Shown here piece after piece: positions 40,368-49,643 of a DNA stretch of 64,000 nt. A program made the translations under genes and the position numbers. Numbering within the stretch: position 1 is the stretch's first letter; the number at the start of each line of letters is the position of its first letter. Below the pieces are notes generated by a model. The model was not told the origin of the DNA. It worked only from the letters and a program-made list of their open reading frames with translations, and did not search any database. This DNA is from a virus. Location: the IMG/VR virus record IMGVR_UViG_3300030102_006934, positions 316,344 to 380,343 of that record, one strand, 5' to 3'.

Positions 40368-40673
40368 ATGAAAAAAATGTTTAAACGATTAATTGACTTG
40401 TTTAGGTCAAAAAAAGAAGAAAAGGTTACGGAAAGACCTAAACCAAAAGCTAAACCAAAAGCTAAATCAAAAGCTAAATCAAAAGCTAAACCAAAAGCTA
40501 AATCAAAAGCTAAACCAAAAGCTAAACCAAAAAAAACAAAAGTTAACATCACATCACAAATGAAAAAAGACTTTGTTAAAGATAGGGAAAAGGGTTTAAG
40601 TTTTAAATCTATTGGTGAAAAGTACGGGATACCAACCAGTACTGTAACCTACCATATAAAAAATAATAAATGA
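40368..40673 (+). CDS. Histone-like Lys/Ala/Pro repeat protein with HTH domain
   Basis: 101 residues. Residues 24-58 are K-P-K-A and K-S-K-A tetrad repeats like histone H1 or Hc1 tails. Residues 68-101 (MKKDFVKDREKGLSFKSIGE, then KYGIPTSTVTYHI) form a helix-turn-helix like resolvase or Trp-repressor-type domains. It should bind DNA with both parts. Could be a regulator or a DNA compaction protein. Confidence 0.7.
   Translation: MKKMFKRLIDLFRSKKEEKVTERPKPKAKPKAKSKAKSKAKPKAKSKAKPKAKPKKTKVNITSQMKKDFVKDREKGLSFKSIGEKYGIPTSTVTYHIKNNK
40440..40535 (+). repeat. 12-bp tandem repeat coding K-P/S-K-A
   Basis: About eight imperfect copies of [C/T]CAAAAGCTAAA inside the histone-like gene. Copy number may vary by slippage. 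It is coding sequence, not a CRISPR array. Confidence 0.85.
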
Positions 40674-40975
40674 GTAAAAAACTCAAAAAGTTAAAACAAG
40701 AATACAGAGATTCTACACCTAAAGAAATTAGAGAAGCTATATTAGAAAATACAGTATATGGTTTTTTAGGTTCGACATTAATAGTTTTTATATCTTCTGG
40801 TGTAGATATTGCTGTATTAATAAGTTACCTAGTTTACTACTTCTTTTTAGGTAAGGTTGTTAATAGACCTAAATATGTAACTTCTTTAGGTAAGTTTATA
40901 TTGTTCCCGGTACCTACATCTTTAGGGGCATTCATAGGATATAAATTCGCTGGTTACATTTCACTAGTAATGTAA
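40670..40975 (+). CDS. Small membrane protein, 101 aa
   Basis: Basic N-terminus (SKKLKKLKQEYRDSTPKEIR), then three hydrophobic helices (FLGSTLIVFISSG, LISYLVYYFFLG, FPVPTSLGAFIGYKFAGYI). Family not recognised. Overlaps the histone-like gene by 4 bases. Confidence 0.6.
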   Translation: MSKKLKKLKQEYRDSTPKEIREAILENTVYGFLGSTLIVFISSGVDIAVLISYLVYYFFLGKVVNRPKYVTSLGKFILFPVPTSLGAFIGYKFAGYISLVM

Positions 40976-40982
40976 GATCAAA

Positions 40983-41002
40983 AAAGGGACCTAAGTCCCT
41001 TT
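40983..41002. terminator. Bidirectional terminator
   Basis: AAAGGGAC-CTAA-GTCCCTTT between the converging genes ending at 40975 and 41007; A run on the left, T residues on the right. Confidence 0.75.
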
Positions 41003-41006
41003 CATC

Positions 41007-41804
41007 TTAAAAGAATGAGTGTCTAAACCTTCGTGGTTGTTCTTCTACAGATTCTTCTACTATAGTGTCAATCTCTTGAATGAGGTTCTCACCTACATTA
41101 GGTATGTAACTCATACCACCATCAGATAGTCTGTAGTATTGTTTAACCTTATTTTCACCTCTTCTATTTTTACTAAACTCTAAGTAACGGTTTCCTATCT
41201 CATCATCAAACTTAACATATAACATACCAGTTGTATCAAATTCTATGGAAGAGTCTCCTTTGAAGGTACCAGATTTAGTTGATTGTTGAATAACTATAAA
41301 AGAACTAAAAATATTTTTTTCATTACCACCCTTTTTATGTTTAAACATCAAATCTAAAACCCACCTACTACTTTGTTTAACATTTAAATCAGTGGTCATG
41401 TTAATACGACCAGCAACAACTTCTAAACTATCTAGTAGAACAACATCCCAACCTTGATTAAGTACATCAACCAAAACTTTTTGTGGTTCGTTACAACCAG
41501 CTAAATATAAAGTATTTAAATCTAATAAACCTGGTATCTTTTGTGAAAGTTCGTAGTTGTCAACTTCATCTTGTTCACCAGAGATATATAGAACCCTTTT
41601 AGTTGGGTTATTTGTTTGTAATTTATGAATAGTGTCAATAGACCAAGAGGTTTTCCCACTACCAGCACCACCGACCACAACATAAACACAAGAAGGTAGT
41701 AAACCACCCCTATCAGATATAAAATCATCTAGAATGGTATTTGTTTTTATTGGTACTAAAACTTCTTGTGGAATTTCTAAATTTCTTAATTTGACTATTT
41801 TCAT
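41007..41804 (-). CDS. RecA/DnaB-superfamily ATPase
   Basis: 265 residues. VVVGGAGSGKTSWS (Walker A, 43-53), RVLYISGEQ (typical RadA/KaiC strand 2 with glutamate), WDVVLLDSLEVV (Walker B), FIVIQQSTKSGTFKGDSSIE (motif like the RadA KxxxxxG-P loop) and EFSKNRRGENK. This is the RadA/Sms-type ATPase core without the zinc finger or Lon-like domain. Likely role: recombination or helicase-like DNA work. Alone on the minus strand. Confidence 0.75.
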   Translation of the reverse strand: MKIVKLRNLEIPQEVLVPIKTNTILDDFISDRGGLLPSCVYVVVGGAGSGKTSWSIDTIHKLQTNNPTKRVLYISGEQDEVDNYELSQKIPGLLDLNTLYLAGCNEPQKVLVDVLNQGWDVVLLDSLEVVAGRINMTTDLNVKQSSRWVLDLMFKHKKGGNEKNIFSSFIVIQQSTKSGTFKGDSSIEFDTTGMLYVKFDDEIGNRYLEFSKNRRGENKVKQYYRLSDGGMSYIPNVGENLIQEIDTIVEESVEEQPRRFRHSFF

Positions 41805-41903
41805 TTTTACCGTTTTAAATGTTAAACAAATATAAGAAAATTATATGGATAAAAAAAATTATAGTTGATTTTTTTTTAATAAATATTTATCTTTAGTTTT
41901 GTT

Positions 41904-42068
41904 ATGAATTTAGAAAAATACCCAGAAATATTTAAATTACCATTAATAATAACGAAATTAGATTTAGAGATGGAAAAAAGTTATTTAGACTATTACGATG
42001 ATGAGTATTGGGATAATTATAAGAAAAGAAAAATAAAAAACAGAATCAATAAAAATAGTCATGAATAA
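41904..42068 (+). CDS. Hypothetical protein, 54 aa
   Basis: MNLEKYPEIFKLPLIITKLD then an acidic and basic stretch. Overlaps the thymidine kinase start by 8 bases. Family not recognised. Confidence 0.5.
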   Translation: MNLEKYPEIFKLPLIITKLDLEMEKSYLDYYDDEYWDNYKKRKIKNRINKNSHE

Positions 42069-42690
42069 ACTTTATTTTAGGTACGCAACAATGGGAGCAG
42101 GAAAATCATTAGACTTATTAAAGACAGCTCATAATTATGAGGAGAGAAATAAGAGAGTATTTTTACTAACATCAAGTTTAGATGATAGGTTCGGTAAAAA
42201 GAAAATAGCCTCAAGGTTAGGTATTAGTAAGAAGGCAGACACTTTTAATAAAGATACGGACATATACGAATTAATATATCACAAGAACCAAGTCATTAAC
42301 TCCCTGAATCAAAAATCAGTTAATGATAAAAAATTATCTTGTGTACTAATCGATGAATCACAATTTTTAACAAAAGCACAAGTTTGGCAACTAACAGATG
42401 TAGTAGATTATTTAAATATAGATGTTATTTGTTATGGTTTAAGGTCCGATTATCAAGGAGAACCTTTCGAGGGTTCTACATATTTAATGACTTTATCTGA
42501 TGAAATAGAGGAATTAAAGACCATATGTGAGTATGGTGATAAAACTTCAATGAATATGAGGATGTTAGATGGTAAACCAATATTCAGAGGCAGTCAAATA
42601 CACATAGCAGCCGATGACTCATACACCCCAGTTTGTAGGAAACATTTTAAAAAAGAAAGACACAAAAAAACTTTTATCGAAAATGAGTGA
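42061..42690 (+). CDS. tdk: Thymidine kinase (type II)
   Basis: 209 residues. YFRYATMGAGKSLDLLKTAH (P-loop), SCVLIDESQFLT (Walker B with DESQ), DVICYGLRSDYQGEPFEGS (lasso region) are those of type II thymidine kinases. The usual four-Cys zinc site is reduced: CEYGD lacks the second Cys, while YTPVCRKHF keeps one. It would supply dTMP for phage replication. Confidence 0.9.
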   Translation: MNKLYFRYATMGAGKSLDLLKTAHNYEERNKRVFLLTSSLDDRFGKKKIASRLGISKKADTFNKDTDIYELIYHKNQVINSLNQKSVNDKKLSCVLIDESQFLTKAQVWQLTDVVDYLNIDVICYGLRSDYQGEPFEGSTYLMTLSDEIEELKTICEYGDKTSMNMRMLDGKPIFRGSQIHIAADDSYTPVCRKHFKKERHKKTFIENE

Positions 42691-42847
42691 AAAGGAAATA
42701 CATAACAAATGGAAAAAAATTCTTAGAGGAATTTCTATTGAAGATGCTATTAGGTGTGAAGGTTACCATGAGGATTTAGAAAATGGATTTTTATCCTATG
42801 AGGAAGTAAGAGAACTTATCTACCAAATATCATTAAAATATAGTTAA
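42683..42847 (+). CDS. Small hypothetical protein, 54 aa
   Basis: Start at ATG 42683 (MSEKEIHNKW), overlapping the kinase stop by 8 bases; a longer in-frame reading from 42614 would overlap kinase by 77 bases and is less likely. IEDAIRCEGYHEDLEN suggests a short helical protein. Family not recognised. Confidence 0.5.
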   Translation: MSEKEIHNKWKKILRGISIEDAIRCEGYHEDLENGFLSYEEVRELIYQISLKYS

Positions 42848-42878
42848 AATGGTTATAGTACATTACCACATTGGCTAA

Positions 42879-42887
42879 TATTTATTA
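42879..42887 (+). promoter_or_regulatory. Late-type promoter motif TATTTATTA
   Basis: TATTTATTA, then three bases to GTG 42891 or six to ATG 42894. Heads the largest tagged gene. Confidence 0.5.
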
Positions 42888-42890
42888 AGT

Positions 42891-45800
42891 GTGATGTCAA
42901 TTAAAAAAATTTTAAAAGAGTATAATAATTTCGATTGGATTAATGATATAAATCCTATTTCCCCACATATAGAAAATATTGTGGGTAAAAAACTACGTCA
43001 TCGAGACAATAACTTAGCACATATACCCAACCACAACGATTTAAGTAAAATAAAAGACGGTGGTGTTCTTTTATTAAAACCCAAGATGGATTATTATTTT
43101 GTTGTGGACCGTATAGACCGTATAACAAATGAGGTTATTATTAAAATATTCCCTAAAAGAAAATCTCGCTACAAACAAGAAGAAGTAAGATATTCAATTA
43201 GTGATATGGAGAATTTAATTCGGTTGGGTATATGGGTTCTTGATGATAGTATAGAAGAATCTGATAATACCATAGTAGAAGAAGAGGAAATAGGGCTAGA
43301 CAATGATGAAAATATATCACAAGAAGAAATAGATTATATTAATAAAGAGTATGGTTCTTTAAGGGATAGGGAAAATATAAAAAACACATTGAAGAACCCA
43401 CCTTTTAACTTCAATCCGTCCCAAATAAGAAATGGAAGTATCAACACTTATGTTGTGAGATATATAGTTTCTAAAGAAGGAAATAAAGGTAATAAAGATG
43501 TTTTTGTAAAAGAAAAATTTGAAAATTTTTTGGATAAAGTAAATAGTGTATTGGGCACTAATTACAAAAACTCTAGTGGATATAGGGAATTGACATCATC
43601 AGCAAAACCCAAAAAACAAGGGGCTTTGACTCAACGACAAATATTGGTACACAACTTTAATATGAGTAAGGAAGCAATTGAAAGTTGGTTACAAGTAAAA
43701 CAAAATAACCAAAGAGTTGTTGGACAAAAGAACCTAAGACAGCCAAAAACACAGGAAGAGATAGATACTAACCTTACTAAACTCATAGATTATTTAGCTA
43801 AAACTAAACTTAGTGAAATTATTTTATCATTAGATGGTTTACTAGAAAAGTTTGGGTTAAGTCGTGATGATAAAAGTAAAAATGACGCAATCCCCAAAAA
43901 AGATGAGATTGTTAAACAATTAATTGATGAATTTGAACAGAACTTAAGGGTGAAGTTTTATTTAAATTACATTGGTGGTAATGTTGTAGATCAAAGGTCT
44001 AACTGGGCAACATTTGTGAGGTATTCTAAAGCAATTAAAAAAATTATAGAAAACAGTGAACTACCAAAAGACCTCGGAATAGACTTTAAAAATAGTAAGA
44101 ACTATAAAAGGTTAAAGGATTTATTTGAAAAAATAAAAGAAAAAGAATACTGTTACATTTTTAGTGAAAACTGTGAATTATCCAGTTCTGATATAGAAAA
44201 AGTTATGGACTTTTTCGGTAAAAAATATGAAAATAGTTTTTTAACTAAAGGATTTAAAAAAGATACTAATAGGGGTCTTGAGTCTAGGATTCATAATTTA
44301 GATATGGTGGGGTATAACTTTTCTGAAAAAATAAAATCAAAAGATTTTAATGCGGACGAAATTTATAATTATATAACTAAAAACATTAAAAATTATTTAG
44401 ATAATACAGAAACTATTGTTAAGTATGATTTATTGGCTAAAGGGGAAAGAAAAGACAATAAGGGTAATATTATAATACCCAACGAAGGTAAAGTTGAGGT
44501 AAAGGATATAAACTATTTAGATAGTTACTTATCAGAATTTTTAGCATCTCCAGTCAAAAGAGCGGAATATGGGGTGAAAGATGACCCTAAATATTTAAAA
44601 AGGTATAATGAAGTGGTTGATAGGGTTTATACCTATTTAACAGAAAATTATAAAGAAATCATTATTAGTAAAATTCAAGAAGGTTTAGAAGGTATAATAA
44701 TATCTAATAATATCTATGTCCCTAATAAAAAAAATAACATTAAATTTTATTTATCCGATATTGGTCGAAGTAACCCCAAAAAACAAAGAAGAATTACTGT
44801 TAGATACGAGATTAATGAAAGTAACTGGGAAAATTTTTATATAATAGATGATAATGGTGTGTTACAACCACTAGATGAAGACACCAAAAAAGTGTTAAGA
44901 TATAAAGGTGAAAAAATTTCTGAATCTAACGACATTGATTGGATAAAAGATGCTTATAAAACAGAATGGACTTTTGATGATATCGCACAATTATATTATG
45001 CTGGTGACGTTGAAGCTGTTAAAATTGTTAGGTTTAAAGATTTAAAACACTTAAGGGGAGCTATTGAGTGGTGTCTTGGTGAGGATGCGGAGTTAGATTT
45101 TTTCAATGAATTCAAGGTCGGTAATATACGCCAGATACTTTCTACCAATTTAGACATTGACGGCCAAATATCACACAATAATTTTACAGTGAGTGATTTA
45201 GATTGTGGTTGGTGTCTAGATGACCCAGATTCCATTGGTTATAATTGTAATGAAAGACCTAAAACCATGTCTCTACGGGTTGATGGTCAAATATTCGAAG
45301 ACTCTTTTGCCTTCAGTGAGGATTGGGTTGAGTTAGAACCTATTATGAAATCAGATGAAATAAATGAATCTTCTGAGGGGTTAGAATGGATTAGGGATGT
45401 GGTACCTGACGACAGTGTAAGATTTGATAAAGATAAATTATATTACTTTAACCCACCACTAAACCATGATGAGATAATAAATTTAATGAATAGAATACCC
45501 AATGAAAGTAAGTATACACAAACCAAAAAATGGTTTGATAGGGTTTTTGGGGGTAGAGCACCACAGAGGTATATGACTTATTTTAATGTAGATGGTGGTG
45601 ATCGAAATGATGGTAAATTTTATGTTAGTGGTTGGTGTAGTGAAACTCGTTGGTCTCAGGTTAATGATGAGTATTATCCACACTCTGAACCAGTAAATGG
45701 TAGGGATGAATTTTTTGGACACTATAAAATTTCAGAAGAAAAGGTAAGTGAATCTAAAGACGATTTTGATTGGGCGAGGGACGTTAATCCAAATCCTTTT

Positions 45801-47627
45801 CACGGTACAAACATTAAATTCTATATAAACGCTACACCAACTCAAGAACAAGCTGAAAAGATTTGGGATTTATTAATTGATGCGGGTGTAACTGATTCGG
45901 CTAAAGTTAAAGAATACAACAGGGTGTATAAGTTGATGAGGGGTAGAGGTACATTTATGATGATTGACCACGATGGTGACTTTATGTATAATATTGATAA
46001 CTTATCTGAGTACGTTAGAAATGGAAGAATTAGTTCTGGTAATATTATTAATTTTACAGACATTTTTTCAGATGATGAACCTGATGATTATATAAAAGAA
46101 TCTAAAGATTTTGAATGGTTAGATGATGTACCACTAACTCTTAACCATATTTTTAATGAGTTAAGTATTGGTGATGAGTTAACCCTAAAGGGCAATACTT
46201 ATGGTGCTCATCTAAATATGCAACATTTTAAATACACAGAACCTTTTACAATTACGATACAATCAATCGGACCTAGATTAGAAGATTCTGATTTTAAAAT
46301 ATCAGTTAGAGAAAAGGAAGCTATAGTTAACTTAGGTATAAAACATAAGGGTGAACTACTTAAAAAGTACCCAAAATTTCATGTGTTTTCAAATAATTCG
46401 TTTTTTCCAGAGGATGGCGATTTAGAAGTTGTTTCTTGGGTTAAATCTGAAGATAAATTAGAAGAGTCCTCACAAGATTGGGATTGGGCCGAAACTCCAG
46501 AAGTAATCATAGGGGGTAAAAACGGTTTACCAAAAGAAAGTGTTCCTTTAGGTACTAAAGTGGTGAATTATGATGGTGACATATTCACCATAGAGGATAT
46601 TACTGGAGGGTATATGGATTTCCAACATGTATGGGGTAGTGACCAAAAGACAGCTTGGTTGGGTCCTAAAGATGATGAGGATAATAAAAATTGGCATAAT
46701 ACCTTATGGTTAAGAAAAGCAACTTCTGAAGATTTAAATGAATCTGAAAATGAGTGGGACTGGGCAAAGAATATAGTTACTGATGGTTTAGATCTTAAGT
46801 TTAGTGAAGGGATGTGTTTACTTAGGAAAGACGGTACTCGATGGTTGGTAGTGGATACACCGAAACACGCTTCAAAATCCACAACATTAGTTTGGCTTCA
46901 ACGAACTCACACAAATGGGATAGATATAACTGAAAAAAAGAGGCCAATCTCACCCTTTAGAGAATCAACTCTTTCTAGGCAAATACAAAGTGGTGATATA
47001 ACAATCTGTAATAAACCTTTAAAGGAATCCGATGACTTTGATTGGGTTGATGATATTGATGCTGTAGACCCTAAAAAACCTAAGCCTGGTTATGTTTATA
47101 ATTGGAGTGGTTATAGTGATATAATTGATGATGATGAGGTGCTAACCGATACCATAATTATTACAAAAATAAAGGGTGATGACGAATGGGTTAGTGGGGG
47201 TTTTGAAATTATGTTTGTTCCAGAAGGTACTTCTCCCAATTCCGAAGATGCGGTTCATAAACAAGTTTTTGATAAATTAGTTGATAAGGGTGAAATTCAA
47301 TTTCTTCACAAATTAGATACTGATATGGTTAATGAATCTAAAGATGATTTTGATTGGGTTAGAGATACAATACCTGTTGAACTAGAAGACCCTCAATCTT
47401 GGGTCGGTAGGTCCTTTGGTTATGGTCCTGAAATAGTAGATAACATGGATGGAGCGGAACTAGCAATGGGTGATGATAAGGAATATTATACTATAGATAG
47501 TATTGATGGAAATGGTAATTTAGCTTTAACGAGGCACCACCCCAATAGAAGAAGCATGAGTGATAGTAGTACTTCAGTTATTTCTTTAAGAGATTATATT
47601 AGTAATGGTAGATGGGTATGGGTTTAA
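42891..47627 (+). CDS. Tagged polyprotein-like protein, 1578 aa
   Basis: Starts GTG 42891 or ATG 42894: SIKKILKEYNNFDWINDI. Nine internal junctions of the form [ILV]-x-E-S lie near residues 123, 678, 826, 954, 1070, 1192, 1284, 1379 and 1482; eight are followed by D/E-x-[FWL]-[DE]-W or close variants, for example LKESDDFDWVDD and INESSEGLEWIRD. The last eight modules are about 90-150 residues. Several end in an h-x-x-G-x-[IW] pattern such as LIRLGIWVL and RDYISNGRW. Residues 135-660 match the 54572 protein (LEGIIISNNIYVPNK). Inference: a head polyprotein cut by the prohead protease. Confidence 0.7.
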   Translation: MMSIKKILKEYNNFDWINDINPISPHIENIVGKKLRHRDNNLAHIPNHNDLSKIKDGGVLLLKPKMDYYFVVDRIDRITNEVIIKIFPKRKSRYKQEEVRYSISDMENLIRLGIWVLDDSIEESDNTIVEEEEIGLDNDENISQEEIDYINKEYGSLRDRENIKNTLKNPPFNFNPSQIRNGSINTYVVRYIVSKEGNKGNKDVFVKEKFENFLDKVNSVLGTNYKNSSGYRELTSSAKPKKQGALTQRQILVHNFNMSKEAIESWLQVKQNNQRVVGQKNLRQPKTQEEIDTNLTKLIDYLAKTKLSEIILSLDGLLEKFGLSRDDKSKNDAIPKKDEIVKQLIDEFEQNLRVKFYLNYIGGNVVDQRSNWATFVRYSKAIKKIIENSELPKDLGIDFKNSKNYKRLKDLFEKIKEKEYCYIFSENCELSSSDIEKVMDFFGKKYENSFLTKGFKKDTNRGLESRIHNLDMVGYNFSEKIKSKDFNADEIYNYITKNIKNYLDNTETIVKYDLLAKGERKDNKGNIIIPNEGKVEVKDINYLDSYLSEFLASPVKRAEYGVKDDPKYLKRYNEVVDRVYTYLTENYKEIIISKIQEGLEGIIISNNIYVPNKKNNIKFYLSDIGRSNPKKQRRITVRYEINESNWENFYIIDDNGVLQPLDEDTKKVLRYKGEKISESNDIDWIKDAYKTEWTFDDIAQLYYAGDVEAVKIVRFKDLKHLRGAIEWCLGEDAELDFFNEFKVGNIRQILSTNLDIDGQISHNNFTVSDLDCGWCLDDPDSIGYNCNERPKTMSLRVDGQIFEDSFAFSEDWVELEPIMKSDEINESSEGLEWIRDVVPDDSVRFDKDKLYYFNPPLNHDEIINLMNRIPNESKYTQTKKWFDRVFGGRAPQRYMTYFNVDGGDRNDGKFYVSGWCSETRWSQVNDEYYPHSEPVNGRDEFFGHYKISEEKVSESKDDFDWARDVNPNPFHGTNIKFYINATPTQEQAEKIWDLLIDAGVTDSAKVKEYNRVYKLMRGRGTFMMIDHDGDFMYNIDNLSEYVRNGRISSGNIINFTDIFSDDEPDDYIKESKDFEWLDDVPLTLNHIFNELSIGDELTLKGNTYGAHLNMQHFKYTEPFTITIQSIGPRLEDSDFKISVREKEAIVNLGIKHKGELLKKYPKFHVFSNNSFFPEDGDLEVVSWVKSEDKLEESSQDWDWAETPEVIIGGKNGLPKESVPLGTKVVNYDGDIFTIEDITGGYMDFQHVWGSDQKTAWLGPKDDEDNKNWHNTLWLRKATSEDLNESENEWDWAKNIVTDGLDLKFSEGMCLLRKDGTRWLVVDTPKHASKSTTLVWLQRTHTNGIDITEKKRPISPFRESTLSRQIQSGDITICNKPLKESDDFDWVDDIDAVDPKKPKPGYVYNWSGYSDIIDDDEVLTDTIIITKIKGDDEWVSGGFEIMFVPEGTSPNSEDAVHKQVFDKLVDKGEIQFLHKLDTDMVNESKDDFDWVRDTIPVELEDPQSWVGRSFGYGPEIVDNMDGAELAMGDDKEYYTIDSIDGNGNLALTRHHPNRRSMSDSSTSVISLRDYISNGRWVWV

Positions 47628-47633
47628 AATAAT

Positions 47634-47843
47634 ATGATGATATTAACAAAAGAAGAGAAATTATTATTAATGGAGACCACACTAGATAATCTTAAATCTG
47701 GTGGTGAAGGTATTTTAATAACAGAAGAAGAATACCAATGGATACTTAATTACTTGGTATCGGATAATGAAAGATATGAAGATTGTGTTATTTTTAGAGA
47801 TAATAAAGATAACATTGTGGGTGACATAGGTAATACTTATTGA
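47634..47843 (+). CDS. Hypothetical protein, 69 aa
   Basis: Acidic, helical start (ILTKEEKLLLMETTLDNLKS). Starts ATGATG; lies between two multi-module genes with gaps of 6 and 1 bases, so it is in their operon although it lacks the tag. Family not recognised. Confidence 0.55.
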   Translation: MMILTKEEKLLLMETTLDNLKSGGEGILITEEEYQWILNYLVSDNERYEDCVIFRDNKDNIVGDIGNTY

Positions 47844-47844
47844 T

Positions 47845-48888
47845 ATGGATTCAGAAAAAAAAGAAGGTAAAGTTTCAAACGATTTTGATTGGGTAAAAGA
47901 TGTTAAAGCAAGACTACCTTTAAGAGTTGGTACTTGTTTAACTTTTAAACACTCAAAAGAGGAAGAAGAATGGGTAGAAGATGAATACGGTAACATGATT
48001 GACCACGGTAAAATGAACTGGCATATCACAAGTAAGTTTATAGATGTGTATAATGACGATAAACCAACCTTTTCAATGGTAGCCACAGATAGAATGGGTG
48101 AAAGTCGTCAAATTTTTATGGAAGTGGAAAAGGTTAAAGAATTGTATGAGGAAGGTGTTTATGAGCCTTGTAAAAAACAGCCATACCTAAAAAGAGTAAT
48201 GAAAGAAGAATCCGATGATTTTGATTGGGTTGAGGATGTTTCCAACACTTTACCCAGAAATGATAATTGGATGTTAATTAACGATGTAGACCCTGATTCT
48301 TTGGAAGTGTCTAAAGATATACAAAATTACCTATTCAGTAAGGGTTTGTTTTGGAATACAGGTAGAAAAACCCCATTGTATCAACGTATATTAGCGATAC
48401 ACTATGTCTTACCACACCGAATACATAGTGGTAGCTTTACCTACGTACCTAATAGTATACCTCATGAAAAAGCAAGATTAGAAGTTGAGTATGATAGGGA
48501 AGAACTTCTCAAAAAAGGAAAACATGTTTACTATTGGAGTCAATTAAAACCAGAAAAAGATAATATCAAAGAATCAAAAGATTTAAAATGGATCGAAGAT
48601 ATTGATTTTACAGACCCTAAAAAACCCAAACGTGGTTATGTTTATGATTGGAAGGGTTATAGTGATAGTGTTGCTAATTTAGGATATCAGTTAGGTGAAA
48701 TTGGGGATATTATAATTATTAAAGAACCATTTAGCAACCCAAGTCATAGGTACCCCAAGTGGAAGATGCATTACTTCGATACTTTAAATTTTGATTGGGG
48801 TGAAGAATTAGATGGTATTTCTGAAATTGAATTCAATAGAAAAATAGATGACGGTACCATAACCTACCTATACAAGTTAGGTCAATAA
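47845..48888 (+). CDS. Multi-module tagged-family protein, 347 aa
   Basis: Starts MDSEKKEGKVSNDFDWVKDV: the D-F-D-W part of the tag without the helix. Junctions RVMKEESDDFDWVEDV (about residue 117) and DNIKESKDLKWIEDI (about 247) split it into three modules. Module 2 (MLINDVDPDSLEVS, ending YYWSQLKP) is shared with the 12391 and 54572 proteins. Module 3 (DPKKPKRGYVYDWKGYSD) is shared with the 42891 protein. It may be a continuation of the polyprotein. Confidence 0.65.
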   Translation: MDSEKKEGKVSNDFDWVKDVKARLPLRVGTCLTFKHSKEEEEWVEDEYGNMIDHGKMNWHITSKFIDVYNDDKPTFSMVATDRMGESRQIFMEVEKVKELYEEGVYEPCKKQPYLKRVMKEESDDFDWVEDVSNTLPRNDNWMLINDVDPDSLEVSKDIQNYLFSKGLFWNTGRKTPLYQRILAIHYVLPHRIHSGSFTYVPNSIPHEKARLEVEYDREELLKKGKHVYYWSQLKPEKDNIKESKDLKWIEDIDFTDPKKPKRGYVYDWKGYSDSVANLGYQLGEIGDIIIIKEPFSNPSHRYPKWKMHYFDTLNFDWGEELDGISEIEFNRKIDDGTITYLYKLGQ

Positions 48889-48966
48889 ACATTTACCACA
48901 TTATATAACAATTTTTCTTGATTATTTTAAATTTATTTTCTATCATTAACTAAACATAGTTAAGAA

Positions 48967-49626
48967 ATGGGAAAAAATAATAATAAAGCAAACGATGCTT
49001 GGCAAGTATTAAGAATTCAAGGAGAATTTGTAAAAGGTTTCGACCAATTATCAGAGTTAGGTCCTTGTATATCCATATTTGGTTCAGCTAGAACTAAGAA
49101 AGATAACAAATATTATAATAATGCAAAAGAACTTGCTGACTTATGTACTAAAAATGGTTTTGGTGTGATAACTGGTGGTGGTCCTGGAATTATGGAAGCG
49201 GCAAATAAAGGAGCTTATAAGTCAGACAAACCAAGTGTTGGTTTATCAATACAACTACCTTTTGAGGCCAAAGAAAACGATTATATAGATAATTTAGTGG
49301 AATGTAGGTATTTTTTTACTAGAAAAGTTTTCTTCTTAAAATACGCACAAGCATTTGTTGGATATCCGGGTGGGTTTGGGACTTTAGATGAGTTATTTGA
49401 AACCCTAACACTTATTCAATGTGGTCACATGAGAAAAGTACCAGTAGTTCTTGTCGGTGTAAGTTATTGGAGACCACTTATATATTGGTTAAGAGATACA
49501 ATGTATAAGGAGGAGGGTAATATTTCTGAAAAGGACTTCGATTTATTTACAATAGTAGATACCCCACAAGAAGCTATGGAATACATTTTACAAAAACGAA
49601 AACATCAAACAGATATTAATTTTTAA
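48967..49626 (+). CDS. LOG-family protein (nucleoside 5'-monophosphate phosphoribohydrolase-like)
   Basis: 219 residues. CISIFGSARTKKDN, GVITGGGPGIMEAANKGA and FVGYPGGFGTLDELFE are the Rossmann-type motifs of LOG/YgdH proteins, with the catalytic P-G-G-x-G-T-x-x-E. The family removes ribose-5-phosphate from cytokinin riboside monophosphate or purine nucleotides. In a phage it may serve in nucleotide salvage. TTG-N20-TATCATTA upstream may be its promoter. Confidence 0.85.
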   Translation: MGKNNNKANDAWQVLRIQGEFVKGFDQLSELGPCISIFGSARTKKDNKYYNNAKELADLCTKNGFGVITGGGPGIMEAANKGAYKSDKPSVGLSIQLPFEAKENDYIDNLVECRYFFTRKVFFLKYAQAFVGYPGGFGTLDELFETLTLIQCGHMRKVPVVLVGVSYWRPLIYWLRDTMYKEEGNISEKDFDLFTIVDTPQEAMEYILQKRKHQTDINF

Positions 49627-49643
49627 ACAAAAACAAAACAAAT

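Noticed and set aside
40440-40535. Possible CRISPR-like or intergenic repeat array
   Set aside because: The 12-bp repeats are contiguous, have no spacers and are in frame inside a protein gene.
44996-46882. Several minus-strand frames of 70-100 codons inside the polyprotein gene
   Set aside because: All are Ser/Ile/Pro-rich shadows of a continuous plus-strand frame with conserved repeated motifs.
42891-47627. Explaining the FDW motif as only a binding peptide rather than a cleavage site
   Set aside because: Not excluded, but the invariant [ILVM]-x-E directly before it and its occurrence exactly at module borders and at protein N-termini fit processing better; kept as the main alternative.
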